Source: Taeniopygia guttata (lineage: Eukaryota > Chordata > Aves > Passeriformes > Estrildidae). From it: a stretch of 64,000 bases of DNA. This document shows positions 51,001 to 63,853 of this stretch, in pieces. The number at the start of each line of letters is the position of its first letter. Within the stretch, counting starts at the first letter, position 1. Made by a program: the position numbers and the translations under genes. The notes beneath the pieces were generated by a model. The model saw only the letters and a program-made list of their open reading frames with translations. It was not told the DNA's origin and did no database searches. Location of the stretch: contig NC_133026.1 of assembly GCF_048771995.1 (NCBI RefSeq), forward strand, positions 147,898,501-147,962,500. Reading direction: 5' to 3'.

Positions 51001-52959
51001 TCCCCCTCTTTGTCTCTGACCAATATCCCAAAGCATTCCCTGCAATGGTCCCTGCAGTGTATTCCTGCATGAAGGACTGACTTACCTCTGGCCCGATCTC
51101 CCTTCTATGTTAGAGGAGCTGCTGGTAAGAAAATTTCCTTGTGGACCTGAGTGCTATCAGCCCAGGAAAGAGACATCTGTTCCTACAAGCAGAACAACTG
51201 GAGTGACTACAGAATATGAAGAAATGCCTAATCTGTCTTTTGCGTTCTCTCCCTCTCTTCCCCCTCCCCACCCCCTTTCTAAATATAGCCTTGCAACTAA
51301 TGGGAAAAAATATACACTACCAAAAAAAAAAATATTTCCACTTGTCTGTAGTGTTCAGAATTTCTCCCCAAACATCTGGCTCCTTGCCCTAAATCTCTCT
51401 GAAATTTATGAAGTGCTGTAAATGCTGAAGAGGGCTCCAGCCGTACTCACGGTGCTAATGCCTGAACATCTCTAGTAACTAAAACTGATGTTGCTGCCCT
51501 CAGGTCAATTTTCTTGTGTCTCTGTGGGAACAAATCTCTTTGCTGGGAACTCGCCAGCTCAAGGCCACTACAATGCCACCACCATGTGTGACATGAGGAA
51601 AAGAACCCTCTTTTAGTCTTTCTGATGTGGACTGGGATTAGAGAGAAGCACCCCTGGCAGCTGCAGGAAGGTGCCACACCAAATGCCACAAAACCTGTGG
51701 TGTGCTTTGAACCAACCCAGCTGTCCAGACCCTGAGAAAACCCCTGGCACAGGGAACCAAAGGGTGACCCTGCACACTTTGGTAGTGCTGCTGTAGTAAT
51801 TTGGGAGAGGAGATAATGAGATCTATCCAGGGCTGAAATGGCTGAGCATGGGTGGCTCTGTAATAGAGAGTCTGAGGTCCACCAAGGAGACCTCCAGCAT
51901 GTTCCTCCATCCTCATACGGCCCTTCCCTACTGCTGGTAGAGTCATTGTGGGTGTCAGGTGTCTCTGAGTGGGGATTTAAGTATCTCTATGCCCTTGGCT
52001 ACATGAGGCTGACACTGTACAAAGATAATGAATTCTCCCATTTTTGAGATGGGTTCAAATCACACGGCTAGAGCAGCTTTCACGACATCTCTGCTGTTCG
52101 ACGCACTAAGGACTCAAAATCCTCCAAGTTCCATCTCAAGTCCCACTTCTTGCTCTAAACTCATACCAAAACGCAATCTTTTATTTGGGATTTGCACATA
52201 TACTCTCCCTAGGAGCTTTCCAGTGGCTTTAGAGATTTCCTCTGGGAGAAAAGGCATAAAAAAAGAGAGAGCTTACATCAAATTTAGTTGTTTAGAAATA
52301 AAGAGAGGATGGATGCTGGATTTTAGTATCAGCCCTGGCCTGCATCACACTTTAGATAAAGACAACACTGGTGCCAATGCAATAAACATGCAGGATATGG
52401 CCTGTCACAACATGACAGGATCAACTGAGAGGCATTGAATTCCAGGTCAAGAGGCCAAATCCATAAATAGAGGAGAGGTAAACTCCACACATGCATGTCT
52501 CACTGGAGCACAAACAGTAGCTATGGTTATTAGAGAAGGTTGACCTCATTTTCTGGAATTACTTTTTCACCCTTGGATCTTTCCCAGGAAGACTGAGCTG
52601 ATCCTTTTTGTCTGGTTATTTTATTGATTTTCTATTTTGAGTTTCTGCACATTGAGGAGCAGACTGTTCCCCCAGTTTCAGAACATCCTCCTTGGCTTTA
52701 TGAGCCCCCTGATCCAGGGGACCTGATCCAGGCATTCCATAACTGACCTCTAGCTCAGGCTTATGCCTGAACTTTCATTTGTTTCTTACTTCCTTATGTT
52801 TGGGAAGCAAGTGTCATTGGAAAGCCTTCATGAGCCTGTCTAGGTGATCATCTTGCCTTCAGTTCTCTCCATCGTGGAAGTTCAACAGGGTAAGAACAAA
52901 GAGAAGAAACCAGCCCATGGTCTAGTGCTGGGCAGAGTGGGTGAACTTGGACCCTATTG
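48006..52959. other. intronic non-coding sequence
   Basis: No exon was recognised. A pyrimidine tract (51240-51285) and a second copy of the MIR-like 16-mer (50070-50085) are the only structures noted. Confidence 0.5.
50062..50095 (+). repeat. possible MIR-type relic
   Basis: GAAACTGAGGCACAGA at 50070-50085 is identical to 12688-12703 and close to a conserved MIR SINE segment. The flanks are too diverged for a confident call. Confidence 0.3.
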
Positions 52960-53147
52960 AGACAGGTTTCCCAGGAAAGCTGTGGCTGCCCCATCCCTGG
53001 AAGACTTCAAGGCCAGGCTGGATGGGACTTGGAGCAACCTGGTGTAGTGGAAAGTGTCTCTGCCATGGCAGGGGGTTGGAACTAGATGGTCTATAATGTC
53101 CCTTCCAACCCAGACCATTCTAGAACTCTATGATTCTGTAATTCTCA
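52960..53147 (+). mobile_element. CR1 LINE 3' fragment
   Basis: 'aagctgtggctgccccatccctggaagacttcaaggccagg', 'ttggagcaacctggtgtagtggaaagtg' and 'tcccttccaacccagaccattct' followed by 'ctatgattctgtaattct' are the last CR1 3' UTR blocks and tail. The fragment is about 185 bases long, in antisense orientation relative to GPR20. Confidence 0.94.
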
Positions 53148-56100
53148 ATGCCTATAGTGGCAAATGCTTGTTTTCCCCAGCCAACAAATTTTTTATATGG
53201 TGAGACTGTAAAAAAGAGAAGACTTTTCTCCAGGATGAGCTATTGGTACCTGCACTCTGTCCACCTTCTCTGGGAATGTCTGGTCCTTCCTATGTGAGGA
53301 CTGGTTTGGTTTTATGCTTCCACGTGGTACACGAGAGCTGCATTCCCATCCCTGTGCACGGGATAATCAGTGCCCTGCACTCCCCCACTATCCCAGCCTC
53401 TCCCTCCTTGCTGGATTTAGAGCTAGGCTCTGAGTGGCAACAGCTGCAAAGTTTCAAGTTGTGCCTGAGATAGTGCAGAACATGCCATATTGGGAAGCAG
53501 ATGCTGCTGTTAAGGTGGAGAAGGCACATCCGGGCTCAGGGCCATGCTTTGTCCCAGACCCAGTTCCCACACTCAACTTCAGGAGGAGTTGCAACCATAG
53601 TTGATAAATGAAGAGCTTCTATCATCTCTTGATTTTCAGTCATTTATCACCCTCCCAGAGGGAGTGGGAAAGGCAGTAAAAAAAAAAAGAGTAAAGCTTT
53701 AGTAAGTGGAAAATTTTCAAGCTTGTTCATTGAATATACAACAATATTAAATACTGGAGTGGGATTGTAGGTGGAAGAAGGTATTGGCTCAGTCAAAATC
53801 AGCACATAGAAGGACTAACAATGATGTCTGGGAAAGTTGCTACTAGCCCATGGTAATTCCTAGCAATCCCTTAACCTTGCCATATAGTATAGGGCTGTGG
53901 TTAAATTTTTTCTGTGGCACAGTGCAGAAAAGCAGAAGGCCGGACAGCTCTTGAGGAAGGTGGAGAGAAAGCTGATACCACGTATCCCTCTGGGGAAATG
54001 TGTCCTGTTTTTGTCAGGAGAATGGTGTACTCTTCCAGTCCTATTCAAAAAGGGGAACTGAAAAAGGGGATCCTTTGATCCCCTGCTGTGGGAGAAGAGA
54101 TTGAGATTGGGCACTGCATAATGAGCTTTAACTGAGCTCAAGGCACGTGGCCAGATCAGCTTTCAAGGTGTCTCTGTTGACCAGCTCTGCAAGGACCCAA
54201 ATCCAATGTCCAAACATGCCTGTGTTTTTTAAGGAAGCTGAATTTGGATTCTGAACAGATTTTCAAAAATTAATTATTTTCTTCAGCAGTGAGGGAGAAT
54301 TCTTACCCAAGAAAGTGTTGGACATGGACATAACAGTTTAGAAAACTGAGGAGCCTTTACCCATGATCATGACTGTGTGCAGGTCACCAAAGAGTGGGAT
54401 CCTCACTTCATGGAAGACACTGAAGGGTGGGATCTTCACCGTCCTGTCTGGAAAATCTCTTTTTAGCAGCAGGCTTGATGGAGAGGCAGCAATGTGAACC
54501 TGCCAGGTGAGTAACTCTTTGCCTTGGCAGATAAAGTTAATGGCATGGAGGAGTTTACATCCATTTTATCCAACTGCTCCTCCTTCTGGTAAATCTACTC
54601 TGGAAGATCCTCAGGCCTTAAAAAGTGCTGGAAAGCATTCATATATGTCTCCATGGTATGCACTGCCCATGAGCCCTAAAATCTTGATTGTCCACAGTCT
54701 CCAAGGCTATTATGGGATGCTATTAATCAGAACTGACCCAGAGAACCATGTAGGTTCTCACAGGTGGGCCAGGTGTGGAGAAATTTCTGCACTGGACCAC
54801 CCTCCAAAAGCCATCTTTGATTTAGGGGGAAATATGTGGGCAATAGGGTTCTCCCCAAATATGTAGGAACTTTCCACCTAGGTCAGGTGTTCTTCAACCC
54901 CACTACACTTCCTTATCCTAAATAAGTGACACGTGTGTGGGAACACATTCCTCTTTGGTGGCTCCTGAGTTGGTACTTTATGGAAGTAATATCATGGCAA
55001 ATGGGCAGACCCTAAAAGCAGATCTAGGGTTTTTCTGGCGCTTTTGGTCGAATCCAAGGGAAGTCCAGTTGAAAGAACCTTGAAGGTTGAGGCTGGTATC
55101 TGTCTCCAGCCTGGCTTTTAGCTTGTGGCCCTTGCTTATTTGGAGCCAAAGAGAGCAACATGTGGCTTCACCTGTTGGGCTATTGAGAGGTCATTTTTTG
55201 CTCTTTTGGGGATCCAAGTGTGTCATCCTGGGACATCTGGGAGATTTTGGGACTGCTTTGGGATCTGAACCCCAACACATACATGCTGGTTATGCCTAAG
55301 GTGCAGCTGGAAGGACTGGAGGAAAAGACCAGAGCTCTCTCTCTTAATTCTTAGATAGAATCTGTTTCAAGGGATGACCTTTGTCTCTTTCCTGCAATGC
55401 TGGGGTAGAGACACTAAACAGACAAAGAAAGGTGAACTGCTTATCCCTGGAGAAGGAGAGCTTGGACTGCTCCCCCAGTGATATTGAATACCCCCAGGGC
55501 TTTTTACCTGGCTGTCAGCATGGCAACAGAGGCTGTGGAGAGCCACAAAAGATGGTCCAGCTGGCTCTCTTGATGGCATCTCAGCAGGGTCTAGTGGCAG
55601 CTGTACCTTCCTGACGTCAGCAGCTCTGCAGGACACAGTGTGTGTCCTCTGCCAACTGCTCAGGATCACAGGCACTTCCCAGCACTCGCTGGACTGTCAC
55701 TTGCTGTCCTCAGAGGACTGCAAGGGCTGGAGGCCACCATAATTTTGTATCCCTGCCTCTGAACAGGCTCCCCATCTGTGTGTTTGTGCAAGGAGGGAGA
55801 TCAGACTCTCACCATATGAGGCCTCTGCTGATGGGATCCAGCTGTGATTCATCTGCTTGATGAGGGACAGGGAAAGACAAGTGGTGCCCTAAAATGATGG
55901 CCATGGCTCCTCTATGGGGGAGGCAGTGTGTAGGAGCCAGTTTCCTGCCTGCCTGCTGCATATTTGGTAATTGGCTTTGCTGACCACTGGCACCCCCTCA
56001 GTTTTCTCCCCAGGCTGTGGCATTTTTGCTGATCGACCCACTGAGATGAAAGAAAAATGAAGATGTCTGCATTGTACAAAGAGCTGCTCCTTTGGGCAGC

Positions 56101-59100
56101 CCTGAGGTCTTTCCTGAGTGGATTGGAATACATTGGTCCTGCCTGTCTCCAGTTCTTGCATGACAAGGGATGTGAAGTCCCTTACCTGTTATAAATGCAC
56201 CCTGTGAGGGTAAGCCAGGATACCTCTCTCCATCCCAGTCTGCCCAGTTTACCACAGGTCTCACCACTGAGAGGGTTCTGACAAGCTTCCTTAGCTCAAA
56301 GCACCAGCAAAGTGAGCCACAAGGACACTTTGTCCACCCAACAAAGCATATCATGTCTCAGCTTCCCCTACTGATCCAAACCTCACTGGGATCCTTTGCA
56401 GGGTCCCGCTGTGACCTTTCTGCCCACCCCAACCCAGGTCTGGCCAGTCACCTCTTGTACTCTTTTTTTTTTTGCTAGATTATTTTTTCAAATATTCGGA
56501 AGCTAATTGCCAAGAACTCAATGTCCAGTGTCATAACCTCACTGCAGAACTCTCCCCATTCCCAGCAAAGTATTTCCTGTTGGTTTTGTTTGTCACTGGG
56601 CACACAGGGACAGTAGTGCTTGAAGGGAAAGCTACACAAGCTTTGGGCTTTGGCATTACTTGGGCACCATGCCCTGGGAGGTCAGTGCTGGGTGGAGTGG
56701 CTCTTGCCCAGCCCTGGTTTGAAGGCTGCAGAGCAGGAATTGGCAGGATTGTTGGTCCTGGATGGTTGAAGAGCCCCCAGAGAGCTCTCAGCACTGTGTT
56801 TGTGGCAGTGGGAAGCACACTGTGGCAGGGCTGAGCCAGAAAACCTTGAACTCAAGATGTGCTGTGCCCTGCAAGGATGCAGAAGCCAGAGAATAATTTG
56901 AAAACCAATGGCAAGGAAGTTGTAGGGAATTTAAGGACCCAGTCTGGTATCTCCACCTGCTCTGATTTAACAGTGACCACAAATTTAGAAAGGGGCAGCA
57001 GGAGGTTCCCAGGGCCATCTGTTCAATTTTTGGGGTTTTTGCTATATGAGTAACCTAGCCCAGGAGGAAGGACACCTGCAAATTGGAAAATCTGGTACTT
57101 GGACCTACAAACCTAAAAAAAGGCTTGCGAGAAAGACATCCTCTCCCTGCTCACTTGCTGCAAACATGTTAATCCTCCTCTCCCATTCCCTTTGTTTGCC
57201 TGGTTTGGAGAGATTTGGAAGGGCTCAGGGCAGGGCTGTCTTTTGTTAGATGTGCACAGAGCTCAGCAATGCTCTGATCTGGAACAGGGCAGCATAAATC
57301 TGGGGGATTATCATAGGAAATGCCACAGTGATGAAAAGCCCTGTAGGAATGGGAAGAAAAGAAAGGGCCCCATTTTGGAAGAAAAAAAATCCCAACAACC
57401 ACCCTGCTGCTTGCTTACAAGTGATTCCTAAAATTTTTGCCTCTGGAAGAAGCTGGTACATTTACTGATTTTTTTTTTTTCCTTTTATTTTGGAGGGAGT
57501 GTGTTCCTTTGTGTTCTCAGCTGTTTAGAATTACAGATCCTGTCTTTGCAGCAAGTTCTGTGTGAGAGGCCTCATTGGGGACAAAAAAAACCTCCCATTT
57601 TCTGGGGAGGTGCCTCAGTTTCCTTATGGCTGAAACAAACCATCCCTCTAAGCACAATGTGCAGAAGTGATCTGGGAAATATTCAGAAAGGAAAGGAGGG
57701 AATCAAATGTGTGATTTACTGGAAACTGCAATACCAAAATAACCAATTTTCTCCTAAAAACAAATGGAACAGGGTGCTGGGCAGCAGAATCCAGCTGGTA
57801 CTGTTTGTGGTGGTTGGTGTGTTTTTGTATGGGTTATGGACTCTTCTGTCTCCCACCTGGAGCAGAGAAAACCTGCTGAGACCTGAGTCAGGTGGAAACA
57901 TGATAGTTCAGAAATCCAGGAGGATATTTTCTCTGTCTGGGATGTGATTAAAGACAGCACCAACTTGTCCCTGCCGGTGAGGTCTTGAACTCACTGAGGT
58001 GTGATCAGTGGATGGAATGATGGAGGGAAGACAAAGTCCTACTCCAATTTGTGCTTAAGGTCTCAGAGCAACTTTTTTATCAGGAGCAAAAGCTCATCCT
58101 GTCACTGTTGACTCATTCCTTTCCATGCCTTCATCTTGGTACTGATAGCTTCAGTCTTTGTTATGTTTAGAGTACTGCAAGGTGCTGTTTGATTTGCCTT
58201 TCATGTCACCTAGAGGGATTGTTTTCTACAAAAGCACTATTTCATATAATAAATAGTGTTACATTGACTAATGAAAGGGGGATGTGTTTCTGCCTTGGAA
58301 AGCATCCAAAGCGAACCAGTTGGAATGACCTGAAGGCCATCAAGGCAGACCAGCAGAATTGGGCTTGTTTAATCTACAAAGAGACAACAGAACAGCTGAT
58401 AGCAGCTGTGGAGATGTCTGGAGATGTCCCAGACAGCTTCACTGGGAATGGTGCAAGGTGGGTTAATCTCGCATGGTTTAATTAAGTAACACCAGTCTGG
58501 ACCAGATGAGCAACCCAGTTTGTGATGGTCTCAGTGTAGATGCTTCCTTTGGGTAAGAGGAATCCTATTGTTTGTGTCTCCTAGGGCAGGGATGTGCAAT
58601 CAGCACCTGTGTAATTCAGAGTTAGAGCCACAGCAGCAGCCAGAGGTTCCCCCACGGTGCTGGAGCCACAGGTCAATCCCCATGGCTGTAACACAACCTA
58701 AGATGGCACCTTCTTTTGGGCAAATTCTGCTGGCTTCTTTAAAGCAAAAATCCAGCCTGCTGTGGTTGCTAAACTGGGCTCTGCTTCTTTGGGTGTCTTT
58801 CCATTTTCCAAGAAAAATAAACTGCAGGCTCTGTATTTTTAGATATGCCATCTGATCATAGCTAGTCATATATCAGTCCCAATACTGTGAGTCAAGATGC
58901 TGAACTCCCTTGGGCAAGAACCAGCAGCTTGAGCCATCCTGGTGTATTAATAAATCAGACTGTTTAAAATAATCTTACACTTCCTTAGGTAAGCTGCTCA
59001 CAAAGAATAATACAGTTGGGAATTATTAATGTCAGCATCTTAGGAGCTCTGATTCTCTGGGTGAACTTGATACTCTTGTGAGTGGGAGAAGAACAGCCCT

Positions 59101-59754
59101 GGTATGAGACAGATCTAATCTAGGCAGGGGACAGAGGCAGCACGACTCCTCTTCCTTTCCCTCTCCTGCCAGTGACTCTGATTCCTGACGTCTGCCCCTT
59201 GCTATTTCAGTCCTGGGTATCCTCTGAGCCGGCTGCTGGTCAGAGTGAGCTTTATGGTTGCCTCTTCAAAAAGCATCTGATCAACCTGCCTTGCAAAATA
59301 GTGTACAAATGTGGAGTAATTGGTGTATTTTAAGCCTCTTGCTGGTCTTCCTCAGCCTCCACAAGTCTGTGTCTCTAACACCACTGCAGCCTGCAGACAA
59401 TTTTCTCTGTGTTTGATCAAAGCAGCGGGAAGCCTCAAAGTTGGTGTGTGAAAAATGCCTGGCTCCTGAAAGTGTATTTGTTGTGCTACTTTATCACTCT
59501 AACGAGAATCAATTTATCTGCATAATTGGTAGCTGGAGATAGCATAACACAGCTTGGCAGCCTGGATTTTTCTCAGAGATGTACTGCTTGGCATATTCAA
59601 CCCAGGCAAAAGGAGCCAGCCTGGCTGGCGGGGAACTGCAGCTCTGTGAGTGCCAAGCAGGTGAAACCCAGCACGATAACTCAGCTTTCTCTCTCCATCC
59701 TGCCAGAAAAAGACTTTGGGAATAAAGGTGAAATTGCACCTGGCTGAATGTCTC
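53148..59754. other. intronic non-coding sequence
   Basis: No exon was recognised. There are homopolymer runs near 53678 (A), 56463 (T13) and 57469 (T12), and a palindromic TTTGATCAAA at 59412-59421 that contains a TCF/LEF-type core. Confidence 0.5.
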
Positions 59755-59800
59755 GCTTAAAGTCTTTTCCAACCTGAGCTGCTCTACAATTCTATACTTT
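59755..59800 (+). mobile_element. CR1 terminal tail remnant
   Basis: 'ttaaagtcttttccaacctgagctgctctacaattctat' is a diverged CR1 terminal sequence. It stands immediately before another CR1 copy in the same orientation. Confidence 0.6.
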
Positions 59801-59804
59801 TTGA

Positions 59805-60090
59805 ACAAGGAGTTACAGAGAGAAGACAAGGGGGAGTGATTTTAAACTAGGATGGATTTAGATTAGATATGAGCAAGAAATTCTTCACTGCGAAGGTGAG
59901 GAGAGTCTGGACTGTGTCACCAGAGAAGCTGTGGCTGCCCCATCCCTGGAAGTGTTTGAGGCCAGGTTGGATGGGGCTTGGAGCAATCTGGTTCAGTGGG
60001 AGGTGTCTTTGCCATGGCAGCAGGTTTGGAAGTAAGAGGTCTTTAAGATCCCTTCCAAGCCAGACTATTCTGTGTTTCTGTGATTCTGAT
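59805..60090 (+). mobile_element. CR1 LINE 3' fragment
   Basis: It starts at the 'ggggagtgattttaaactaggatggatttagattagatatgag' block. It continues with 'cagagaagctgtggctgccccatccctggaagtgtttgaggcc' and ends with 'ttccaagccagactattctgtgtttctgtgattctg'. It is a typical 5'-truncated copy without coding sequence. Confidence 0.94.
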
Positions 60091-61634
60091 AAGTCTAATA
60101 ATGCGTAAGCCTCTCTGCTGAGATGGATAATGACCAGTTAGACTGTGGTGGGTGCAGCAAAAGGTGTGCTCTACCTGTTCACTTTGCTCTGCTCAGGATC
60201 AGCTGCTGGACCAGCAAGAGTGTGACCATACATCCCACTGGGAGGAGAGGCTGGTTGCACACTACTGGCTCTGTGTGGTGGAGGTGTGTGACCTCCAGCA
60301 ATCTCCTGTCCTCTGCACTTGGGTGCTAGAAACCTCCTTCACGTCACGCAAGAACCTGGTTTTCCTGCTGAGGCTGTCTCAGTGCCCTCTCCTGCTGTGC
60401 CCAGGTACGCACTTTACTGAATCCTTCTGAGAGGACCCTGCTGGGGTACAAATGCCAGTGCTGGTCTCTGTGTGGGTCAGTGTGCTCAGGGCTGTTTCGC
60501 CTTGCTAATCCCTACCTGCAGCAAGCAACCTACTCTGATGTGTAGGTCTCTGCAGCTGTTGGTAGCTCTGAATGAATGAAACAAAATTTTGGCAAACCTC
60601 CACAGGCATCCCTGCCCTTGTCCATGAAGCTGAAGACTACTTGTGATAGCCTCAATATGGGGCAGCTCCCCAAAGTGGCCCAAATCCATCTCTCTACATA
60701 TCCTATAGACAGGGTAACAAATTCAAGGATGGGAAGCTGTCTGCTGGACCAGCACACTGAAAACCATTCTCTACATTTTTAGCCTTAGAGGCATTTCCCA
60801 GAGCCTCATCTTGTTGGCAGGTATTTGTAGAGAAGATGGCTGGAGCCATAGAGAAGAAGGGACATTTGACAGTAAATCTTTTTTGCATCAACGTGGAAGA
60901 AGCCACCCTTTCTGTTGTGTGGTAATGACTGTAGTGGTGCTTTTCAGGCTGTGATAGATGAGATGTACATCTTTTATAGATTATGTGTAAGAGGTAATAA
61001 AGAATTCAGTTCTTCTGTGTCTATGCACTAATGGTGTATCGATCCCAGTAAATATCATGCTGAGACTGAACAGCAGCTTCCCTGCTTAGTGTCATTCTGA
61101 TGGGTGACATCATTTCTTTGGTTGTCACAGCCAGCTCAGCCTAATCCCATCTGACCCCCACAGCTTTCCTGATCCTTTGCTCTGGCTCTGGGCTTCACTT
61201 TTCTCTTCCCCTGATTTATCCTTCACCTCAGCACAGTTACTTCTGTCTCTGGACTTTGTCATGCTTGGCTGGATTCTGCTGCGCCTCTCTGGGATTTACT
61301 GGATGGGAAGTGTTTCCCTGCTAAGCCATCAGTAGGATTTGCTCAGCTATTTGCGATCTGCAAAAAATGTACAGCTAAAAGCAACAAATTAAAATGCAAG
61401 GATGAAAAATGGATGAAAGGCAAAAGAGAGAGCAGGAAGGGTCCTTACAGCATTTACAGATGAGTTGGCTAAGAAGTAGCAGACATTCCTCAGAAGGGGC
61501 TGTAGATTTTACTATATATATCATGGGATGTTCACCAACATGTACCTTTTGGTAATAAGTAATCTCATCTCCTTCTAAACCTGGTGACTGAACATTTATA
61601 AAAACCCGCTATAACAGCTCAGGGTGGAAAGGGA
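60091..61634. other. intronic non-coding sequence with one exon-like frame
   Basis: Apart from the candidate exon at 60197-60404, no gene feature was seen. Confidence 0.45.
60197..60404 (+). other. exon-like open frame, unknown
   Basis: A good acceptor (pyrimidine-rich run ending ..GCTCTGCTCAG at 60196) and a donor CAG|GTACGC after 60404 bound 208 bases. These are open in the first phase for 69 codons (DQLLDQQECDHTSHWEERLV... to ...LLLCPG). The peptide is cysteine- and leucine-rich and resembles nothing I know. It lies on the strand opposite to GPR20, inside its predicted intron. It could be a lncRNA exon or chance. Confidence 0.15.
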
Positions 61635-61776
61635 AATCACAGACTCATCAAACCACAGCATGGCTTGGATTGCAAGAAACCTTAGAGATCACCTAGTGCC
61701 AAGCCCCCTGCCATGACAAGGACATCTTCCACTAGACCAGGCTGTCCAAAGCTCCATCCAGCCTGGACTTGAAGTC
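61635..61776 (-). mobile_element. CR1 LINE 3' fragment (reverse)
   Basis: It begins with 'aatcacagactcatcaaaccacagcatggcttgg', then 'gaaaccttagagatcacc', 'ccccctgccatgacaaggacatcttccactagacc' and 'aagctccatccagcctggacttgaa'. These are the CR1 terminal blocks in reverse order. Only the last 140 bases or so remain. Confidence 0.93.
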
Positions 61777-63742
61777 CAACAAATGCGCATTTTGAATGTT
61801 ACTCCCATGGGGAATTTTTGTCTCCCATTTAAAAAGGGGCTCAGGGATTTGTATTCCTGATTTTAGGCATCAAGATTCAATGACCTTAATGGATGAGGTT
61901 TCTCTGAACCCTGAGGTGATGAACACCTGCCTGCTAAACATCCCCTTTTGCTTTGTCTCCAGCTCCTTAAAATGTGGACTGCCAAAATCCTGGAGTCCTT
62001 CTGACAACTTAGAGTGTAGGGTTTGTCTTCTCCCTCTGAAAGGGGATGTAGGGCCAGGACAGCCTGCATCCCTGTGAGAACCACGTCATCCCAAGGGCAT
62101 GATGCACTTGAGGGGGAGCAGAGCTGTGGTGGTGTTGTACGTGCGCCTGGTGGGATTTATTGCTGCGTTCAGCAGCCTCCTCTGTTCTGCTTGCTCTGCC
62201 TTGGAGAGAACGTGCTGTGAGAGATGTTTCATGTGCAAGTCCTTCCTTGGCTTTTGCCTTCTCCTTCAAAACTGGAGAAGAAAGACTTTTAGGGTGCTTT
62301 TGGCACCTTTAGGCTCTGTGGGGAGGGAAGAAATGGCTTCATGTCTGTGTTTTATATCAGTGTACTGGGGACATGGGGAAGGAGGCTTGAACAGGGTGAG
62401 GGAAAATTCTCTGAAGTAGATTAATAAAGTAGCTGCTCAATTGCATCGCTAAGTTGTCATGCGTCCTTGTAAGAAAGGATGGAGGGAAGATCGGGATTTT
62501 CCTTCTAATTGAGGGTTGGCAGAGAAATCTGTACATGAAAGAGATGGAAAATTTCTTAGTAAAGAGGTTTCTCCCAAAGGGAGGATGGTGGGTATTTCTG
62601 CCCCCTTTTTCCATGGGTGCCCAGCTTTGCCCTGCTCAGGGAGAGATTTACAGAGTGAGCTGAGATGCAGCATTGCATCTAATCGTGGGTGACAGAGGTA
62701 TTCGCCCTGGTGGTTTTCAACTGGGACTGTCACGCGCAAGTAATAGGGATTAAACTTGCATGCCCACTGTTTTATTTCTGAATGGGAGAGTTTTAGCTTT
62801 GCAGAAGGAGCTGTCATTTCAGGAAAAGGGCTGGCTTTTTGCTGAAGAAGAGCAATTGGCCCTGGCACGTGAGAAATGTTAGAGGAAAAGGCGCCTCCTG
62901 TCACCAAAACACAGCTGAAATGAGTCCGAAGAGCTATGTTGCCAATTTATCACACTGCCACTGAGTGTGGGTTGTGTAAACACTGGGAGATGCTCTCTCT
63001 ATGCTGTACTGTGGCCAGACATGTCCCAGTTGGCAGAGACTTGCCGACGGATCTAGTGAGGCCATTCATCCCTTTCAGCCATCCCAGCTCTGGCCCAGCC
63101 ACTTCCCCCACCCACACAGCAATCAGAGTAAGGACATTTCCATATAGTTTCCCTGGGGAAAGTTTTCTGCTTCCTAACCTTAAACTATAAAGTTCATTTT
63201 GAGCCTTCTCAGATCACTTTTTCATGGCCTGAGTCTAAAAATCCTGTGTCTAGCACTGCATCTTTATACAGGGACACTTGTGGGATGCACAGGTGTGTGT
63301 GTAGCTGGACTTGACACAAGCAATCTGTATATGGAAGTTTACCAGAAATACTCAAGTTTTCATGTAGAATCCCTCACAAGGCTCTTTACCATCCAAACAG
63401 AGCAGTTCAGTTTACAGAAATCCCAACATTTCTCTTGATGAGATGCTCTTTTCCTTTGCACCAGCTCTGAGCTCCCCAGCCCTCCTCTACCCCTCCAGCC
63501 CCTGGTGTGGGACACTCTCCTCCCTCTCCAGCGCCGTTCCCACCCACCTGGATCCATCCCGCATCCAAACCCACATGCTCCGCTCCCGACCCAGCTTGCA
63601 AGGACTCCCATCCCCATCTGGATGCCTCCAAGCTCTCAGCCCAGCCGGGATCAGAACACGCTGCCTTCCTAAGCTGCAGGCGGTGAATGTCCCTCCCTCT
63701 CCCCCCTTTCGCAGCTCCCATCCCGCCGCATCCCGCGCTCAC
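61777..63742. other. intron 1, promoter-proximal part
   Basis: Mostly non-coding. At 62675-62900 there is a CpG-retaining patch with an E-box CACGTG (62866-62871) and a GGCGCC palindrome (62890-62895). It may be a promoter-proximal enhancer. From about 63440 the sequence becomes pyrimidine- and GC-rich as it approaches the predicted first exon. Confidence 0.4.
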
Positions 63743-63840
63743 CTCCGGACCGGGAGCGCTCCGCTGCTGAGCCCGGACCCGCTCCAGGTCCCGCCTGGGT
63801 TCGCTCCCGGCGCGGCGGGGATGATACAGGAACCAGACCG
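63743..63840 (-). other. GPR20: predicted non-coding first exon of GPR20
   Basis: On the minus strand the sequence ends in CCGGAG|GTGAGCG, a near-ideal splice donor with the cut between 63743 and 63742. The 98 bases upstream are GC-rich, keep many CpGs and contain no ATG, as expected of a non-coding leader. Joining it to the acceptor at 41723 would give a leader with no upstream AUG before the GPR20 start. The exact transcription start is unknown; the right end given here is a guess placed just inside the CRE. The link to GPR20 is inferred from strand, splice phase freedom and the absence of another gene between. Confidence 0.5.
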
Positions 63841-63853
63841 CCTTGGTTTACTT

